This document shows positions 6,345-10,054 of a stretch of 10,054 nt of DNA, in pieces. Each line of letters opens with the position of its first letter. Position 1 is the stretch's first letter. Source of the DNA: Lachnoclostridium sp. UBA1781. Its GTDB lineage: Bacteria; Bacillota; Clostridia; Lachnospirales; Lachnospiraceae. The stretch is taken from NCBI GenBank assembly GCA_002315495.1, contig DCGJ01000170.1, positions 1 to 10,054 on the forward strand, in the 5' to 3' direction. Below the pieces are notes generated by a model, which ran no database searches, was not told where the DNA came from, and worked only from the letters and a program-made list of their open reading frames with translations. Both the position numbers and the translations under genes were made by a program.

Positions 6345-8291
6345 TTAGTTTCCTGTTTCGAAATGACGCAAATAGTCATATCGAAGGGTCCAGTCATTTT
6401 TCTGATACAGCTTCTGCACATAGGTGCTCACCGCTGCAATATATTCGTCATTCACAGGTTCTCCGCTGACAACCACTCCGTTTTCCACGTAGGAATGTCC
6501 GTCATACCAGGAATAATCCGCAAAGCAGGCAATGCCGGTGTAGCCTGTTGCCAGAGCATTTGCAAAAAGATACTGATTGTCATCGTAAGCGATTCCAAAC
6601 AGATATAAAACCGTTGGCAAAATGTTCATCTGCATCGTAACACGATTCACCTTCACAGGCTCGATCTCCGATGACCAGATAAAGAAGGATGTCCGGTTAA
6701 TCAGATTGCCGGTGGTATCCTTGTACCTTGCAATAACCGACTGGTCACTCATCGTATACAGATAGTGATCGGAATAGCATACAAGAACGGTGTTATCATA
6801 CAGCCCGTTCTCCTTCAGTGCCTGAAGCAGAAGCCCTACCATTCGGTCCGTCTCCGCTGCCATCAGACGAACACTCGCCTCTTCTCCCAGTTTCTCCGTA
6901 ATCCCCTGCTCGTCAGCTAACAGCTTACCAACTCCCTCCTCCGTGGAAAATGGGGTATGGTTCGAGTAGGTGATGAGATAGTGCACGAACGGCTCGCCTC
7001 CCTGAAACATCATTTTGTAGAAGGTTTTATCCGTAATCATCGTGCGGTCAAGACTCGCAGCCTCCTCCGTTTCATCGGTGATATCAAGTAATCCGTTGTA
7101 GGCCTCATAACCCCAGGACTTATAATTAATATCTCTGGAATAGAAGGCGCCATGGTTCATATGAAAGGCATTTACCCGATACCCGAGAGCCGAGAACACG
7201 CGAGGCATCGAATTCGGACAGGCATTGTTATTAAAGGTGTAGGCATTAGCCGTATAACTTACCGGAGTAACAAAGCCGGTATTCACTGCAAATTCCGAGT
7301 TAAATGTCGACCCGCCACCGGTATAAAGTGAAAAATGATTTGTGAAATCAAGAGATTCCTGCTGTAACGCATAGAGATTCGGCATCGTCTCTTTTGTAAT
7401 CAGCCAGGAATCGATTCCCTCGAGCTGGAGAAAAATCACATTTTTCCCTTTGAAGATACCCTCGTATGCGCTATAATCCACGCCATCGCTAAAGGAATCC
7501 GCCCCGAGATATTGTTCCGCCAGTTCACTTAGCCCAAGCCCTGCCGCCGGGATTCCGTTTCCACTGTAGCAGTCCTTTAAAAATGCTTCTTCCTCCTCGG
7601 AAATCTTCTCCTCCGGTTTCAGCTTCACCATATAAAGGTTTCGAATCGTATACTCGTAGAAGCCTGAAACACGCATGGAGCGATTATAATCCGTGAAGTT
7701 TTCGTAGACACTTCGGGATTTGCTGAAGCTGTTCCACTTCAGTTCATCGGTCTTAAAGCCAAGGGTAATCGGCATCAAAAGATGCAACACAAAAAACGCA
7801 AGTAATCCGATTCCAAGCACCTTAAGCGAATACTTTTCTTCCTTTCGGATGTTCCAATACGTATACACGGAAAGCACCAGCAAAAATGCTGCACCGAGAT
7901 AAATAAACGGGTGCGCATTTTTCATAACCTCCAGCATATAGCCGCTGCCCTCGCTGGCCATATCGGCAATGTGAAAGCTAAAGAAAATTCCTGTCAGTCC
8001 GTAATAAATGGCATTCGTTAACGCCATAATAAAAAACGTCAAAAATATCAGCCAGTAAAGGACTCCCCTTAGAATCCCCTTCGTGCTTCTCACAAGCACG
8101 TAAAACAGGGCAATCCACAGAAGACTGAACAAAGTCGGCTGCGGATAATAATACGGAAAATAGGTAACTCCGGTCCCGGAAAGACGCACGAAAAAGTCCA
8201 TGGCCAGAAATGTGACCACGAACAGAATCGTTCCCTTATGAAGCCTGCACCACTCCATAATCTTATCTTTTCTCAGTTTCTTTGTTTCCAT
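6345..8291 (-). CDS. LtaS-type lipoteichoic acid synthase family protein
   Basis: Polytopic membrane phosphoglycerol-transferase-family enzyme. The 648-residue product has five N-terminal TM segments (about 20-37, 53-68, 76-98, 128-147, 156-178), a linker and an extracellular sulfatase-like domain from about 282. This is the LtaS architecture and length. Active-site positions visible are Glu291 in QLEGIDSW, Thr329 in GGGSTFNSEF (the LtaS nucleophile context), His445 in YSNHTPF, and Asp508/His509 in CYSDHYLY. The last motif has Ser in place of the usual Gly. ATG at 8291 follows AAGGGATT. It lies 18 nt after the GlmU-like gene and 14 nt before the GT2 gene, so they are probably co-transcribed. 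It could make classical polyglycerolphosphate LTA or decorate the GT2 product. Co-location with a second, different family member favours a specialised role, but this is not proven. Confidence 0.92.
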   Translation of the reverse strand: METKKLRKDKIMEWCRLHKGTILFVVTFLAMDFFVRLSGTGVTYFPYYYPQPTLFSLLWIALFYVLVRSTKGILRGVLYWLIFLTFFIMALTNAIYYGLTGIFFSFHIADMASEGSGYMLEVMKNAHPFIYLGAAFLLVLSVYTYWNIRKEEKYSLKVLGIGLLAFFVLHLLMPITLGFKTDELKWNSFSKSRSVYENFTDYNRSMRVSGFYEYTIRNLYMVKLKPEEKISEEEEAFLKDCYSGNGIPAAGLGLSELAEQYLGADSFSDGVDYSAYEGIFKGKNVIFLQLEGIDSWLITKETMPNLYALQQESLDFTNHFSLYTGGGSTFNSEFAVNTGFVTPVSYTANAYTFNNNACPNSMPRVFSALGYRVNAFHMNHGAFYSRDINYKSWGYEAYNGLLDITDETEEAASLDRTMITDKTFYKMMFQGGEPFVHYLITYSNHTPFSTEEGVGKLLADEQGITEKLGEEASVRLMAAETDRMVGLLLQALKENGLYDNTVLVCYSDHYLYTMSDQSVIARYKDTTGNLINRTSFFIWSSEIEPVKVNRVTMQMNILPTVLYLFGIAYDDNQYLFANALATGYTGIACFADYSWYDGHSYVENGVVVSGEPVNDEYIAAVSTYVQKLYQKNDWTLRYDYLRHFETGN

Positions 8292-8309
8292 AATCCCTTA
8301 CATAAAAAG

Positions 8310-8984
8310 CTACTGCTTTTCCACGATTTCAACGCCCTTGCCACTTTTGTAAATGCTGTTCGCCGGAATAACTCCGCGAACGGAGGACGTCGGATAAACA
8401 TTACTGTGAGGTCCGATGACCGTACCCGGATTCAGCACGGAATTACAGCCGACCTCCACAAAATCACCAAGCATCGCGCCAAACTTTTTCAGCCCGGTCG
8501 GAATCGGCTCCTCCGCCTTCACGGTTACCAGAGTCTTATCACTTTTCACGTTCGAAGTAATCGAGCCTGCACCCATATGCGACTTATATCCAAGAACGGA
8601 ATCACCCACATAATTATAGTGCGGCACCTGCACATTGTCCGAAAGAATAACGTTTTTCAGCTCGACGGAATTGCCCACCACACAATTGTCTCCGACAAGT
8701 GCGGCTCCTCTTACAAATGCTCCATGACGAACCTCAGTATTCTCTCCGATGATGCATGGTGCACCAAGGTAAGCGCTCGGAAATACCTTTGCGCTCTTTG
8801 CCACCCATACATTCTCACTAACCTGGGTATACACCTCCGGGTCCAGCGAGTTTCCGATTTCCACGATGATATTCTTAATCTCCGGAAGCACTTCCCATGG
8901 ATAGGTCAGTTTGGAAAGCCACGGCCACGCCTTGGAATGTCCTTCTTCATATAATCCTTTTACGGTCACAATTTTCTCGCCCAT
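8310..8984 (-). CDS. Stand-alone left-handed beta-helix protein resembling the GlmU acetyltransferase domain
   Basis: The 224-residue protein has an N-terminal segment of about 60 residues and then hexapeptide-type repeats forming a left-handed beta-helix (about 61-205). The stretch at 121-145 includes PHYNYVGDS and GAGSITSN. It matches the acetyl-CoA/GlcN-1-P region of GlmU, with His122 and Tyr125 in the positions of the catalytic His and substrate-binding Tyr. A second helix block has GAMLGDFVEVGCNSVLNPGT (169-188). No nucleotidyltransferase domain is present. The likely role is glucosamine-1-phosphate N-acetyltransferase or a sugar acyltransferase, which fits its place directly after glmM. 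The ATG at 8984 is preferred because AGAGG lies 9 nt upstream. The in-frame GTG at 8990 is too close. This SD overlaps the glmM stop codon, suggesting coupled translation. Confidence 0.85.
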   Translation of the reverse strand: MGEKIVTVKGLYEEGHSKAWPWLSKLTYPWEVLPEIKNIIVEIGNSLDPEVYTQVSENVWVAKSAKVFPSAYLGAPCIIGENTEVRHGAFVRGAALVGDNCVVGNSVELKNVILSDNVQVPHYNYVGDSVLGYKSHMGAGSITSNVKSDKTLVTVKAEEPIPTGLKKFGAMLGDFVEVGCNSVLNPGTVIGPHSNVYPTSSVRGVIPANSIYKSGKGVEIVEKQ

Positions 8985-8996
8985 ATTCACTGCCCT

Positions 8997-10054
8997 CTAC
9001 TTAATCTTAACCAAATGCCCACTAACCTTCATTGCCTCGATCATCGCATCGACCTGAGCCTCCGCATTTTCCAAGGTATCCGCTTCGGCCATAACACGAA
9101 GTACAGGCTCTGTACCGCTCTTACGAAGCAGCACGCGTCCGTTATCGCCAAGGTCCTCGGTACACTTCGTGACAGAGGCTTTTACTGCCGGGTCGGCTAG
9201 CGTCGTATCCTTATCATCCACAACAACGTTCTTTAAAACCTGCGGGAACATTTCAACTTCGTTTGCAAGCTCGGAAAGCTTCTTTCCGGTTTCCTTCAAT
9301 ACGCACATCGTGAGAATCGCGGTCAGAATACCGTCGCCGGTTCTTGCATATGCGCTCCAGATAATATGTCCGCTCTGTTCTCCGCCGAGACAATGTCCGT
9401 TCGCACACATATTCTCGTATACATAACGGTCACCAACCGCGGTCTTTTCATACTTCACACCGATTCGATCCAGTGCCTTGTACAGGCCAAAGTTGGACAT
9501 CACAGTCGTAACCAGCGTATCATTTGCAAGCTCACCCTTGTTCTTCAGGTACTTCGCCAGGATGTACATAATCTGGTCGCCATTTACCACGTCACCGTTT
9601 TCGTCCACGGCAAGACATCTGTCTGCATCCCCGTCAAAAGCAAAACCAGCTTCCACATCGTTATTAAGAACAAACTCCTGAAGTTTTTTCAAATGAGTGG
9701 AACCGCAGCCCGCATTAATGTTTACCCCATCGGGAATGTTTCCCATTACGGAGATTTCTGCATTAAGTGAGCCAAACACCTCCGTCCCCAGGGTCCATGC
9801 GCTGCCGTTGGCGCAGTCAAGGGCGATTTTGTGACCGGCAAAGGAAACAGTGGGGATTGTTTTTAAATATTCCGCATATTTTGTTCTTCCCTCGGAATAA
9901 TCGATAACATTACCGATTGCGGCTTCGCTTGCATATGTTACATCGGGAAGTTCACCGTCGATGAATTTCTCAACGAGAGCCTGAACTTCATCCTCCATTT
10001 TTTCACCCAGAGCATTCATAAGCTTGAGTCCGTTGTCAAAATAGGGATTATGGC
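8997..10054 (-). CDS. glmM: Phosphoglucosamine mutase GlmM, 5' end outside window
   Basis: Cytosolic alpha-D-phosphohexomutase converting glucosamine-6-phosphate to glucosamine-1-phosphate for UDP-GlcNAc, peptidoglycan and surface-glycan synthesis. The frame stays open to the window end. The first complete codons read HNPYFDNGLKL, the right half of the family active-site loop SxSHNP. The catalytic Ser codon itself is only partly present: its last two bases, GC, are at the edge. About 351 of an expected 445-450 residues are visible. Later motifs are the metal loop DGDADR (9635-9618), the sugar-specificity loop GEQSGH (9383-9366), which favours GlmM over PGM/PMM, and the phosphate loop RKSGTEP (9125-9106, partial last codon). 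The Met at 10019 is internal, not a start. It is the first visible gene of the operon, and its promoter lies outside the window. Confidence 0.95.
   Translation of the reverse strand, partial: HNPYFDNGLKLMNALGEKMEDEVQALVEKFIDGELPDVTYASEAAIGNVIDYSEGRTKYAEYLKTIPTVSFAGHKIALDCANGSAWTLGTEVFGSLNAEISVMGNIPDGVNINAGCGSTHLKKLQEFVLNNDVEAGFAFDGDADRCLAVDENGDVVNGDQIMYILAKYLKNKGELANDTLVTTVMSNFGLYKALDRIGVKYEKTAVGDRYVYENMCANGHCLGGEQSGHIIWSAYARTGDGILTAILTMCVLKETGKKLSELANEVEMFPQVLKNVVVDDKDTTLADPAVKASVTKCTEDLGDNGRVLLRKSGTEPVLRVMAEADTLENAEAQVDAMIEAMKVSGHLVKIK

Noticed and set aside
9997..10019. Met at 10019 as the start of the phosphoglucosamine mutase
   Set aside because: The frame stays open upstream and encodes HNPYFDNGLKL, part of the essential active-site loop, so the gene continues beyond the window.

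Overview
This window looks like a chromosomal segment from a Clostridia-type Firmicute, most likely a Lachnospiraceae relative. That placement is an inference from protein style (ClpP, trigger factor and LTA-synthase-family sequences), strong AGGAGG-type ribosome binding sites, canonical sigma-A-like promoters and moderate GC content. I could not run a database search.

Left part (1-2250, minus strand): a protein quality-control block reading right to left. It holds tig (trigger factor, 795-2081), a rho-independent terminator just after it, then clpP (63-650) with its own strong SD, and at the window edge a probable first few codons of clpX (1-23). A long imperfect inverted repeat lies between tig and clpP. 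tig has a clear promoter (TTGACT/TATAAT) and a leader of about 130 nt.

Middle (2251-3339, plus strand): a divergent single gene with its own promoter (TTGTCA-17-TATAAT). It encodes a 293-residue protein: an N-terminal CxxC...CxxC zinc ribbon, a Pro/Lys/Glu linker, about 120 residues of near-perfect Arg/Asp/Tyr repeats, and a Ser/Thr/Pro-rich tail. A strong hairpin terminator follows it and sits between two convergent genes. This is the most unusual item in the window.

Right part (3340-10054, minus strand): a tightly packed five-gene operon with 12-21 nt gaps. In transcription order it holds glmM (5' end cut off inside the active-site loop), a stand-alone left-handed beta-helix protein resembling the GlmU acetyltransferase domain, a five-TM LtaS-type LTA synthase-family enzyme, a membrane-bound processive-type GT2 glycosyltransferase, and a three-TM OpgB/MdoB-type phosphoglycerol transferase-family enzyme. 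Read together, these suggest amino-sugar precursor supply, polymerisation of a surface glycan, and phosphoglycerol (or related) transfer outside the membrane. The family assignments are well supported. The polymer and the donor are inference.
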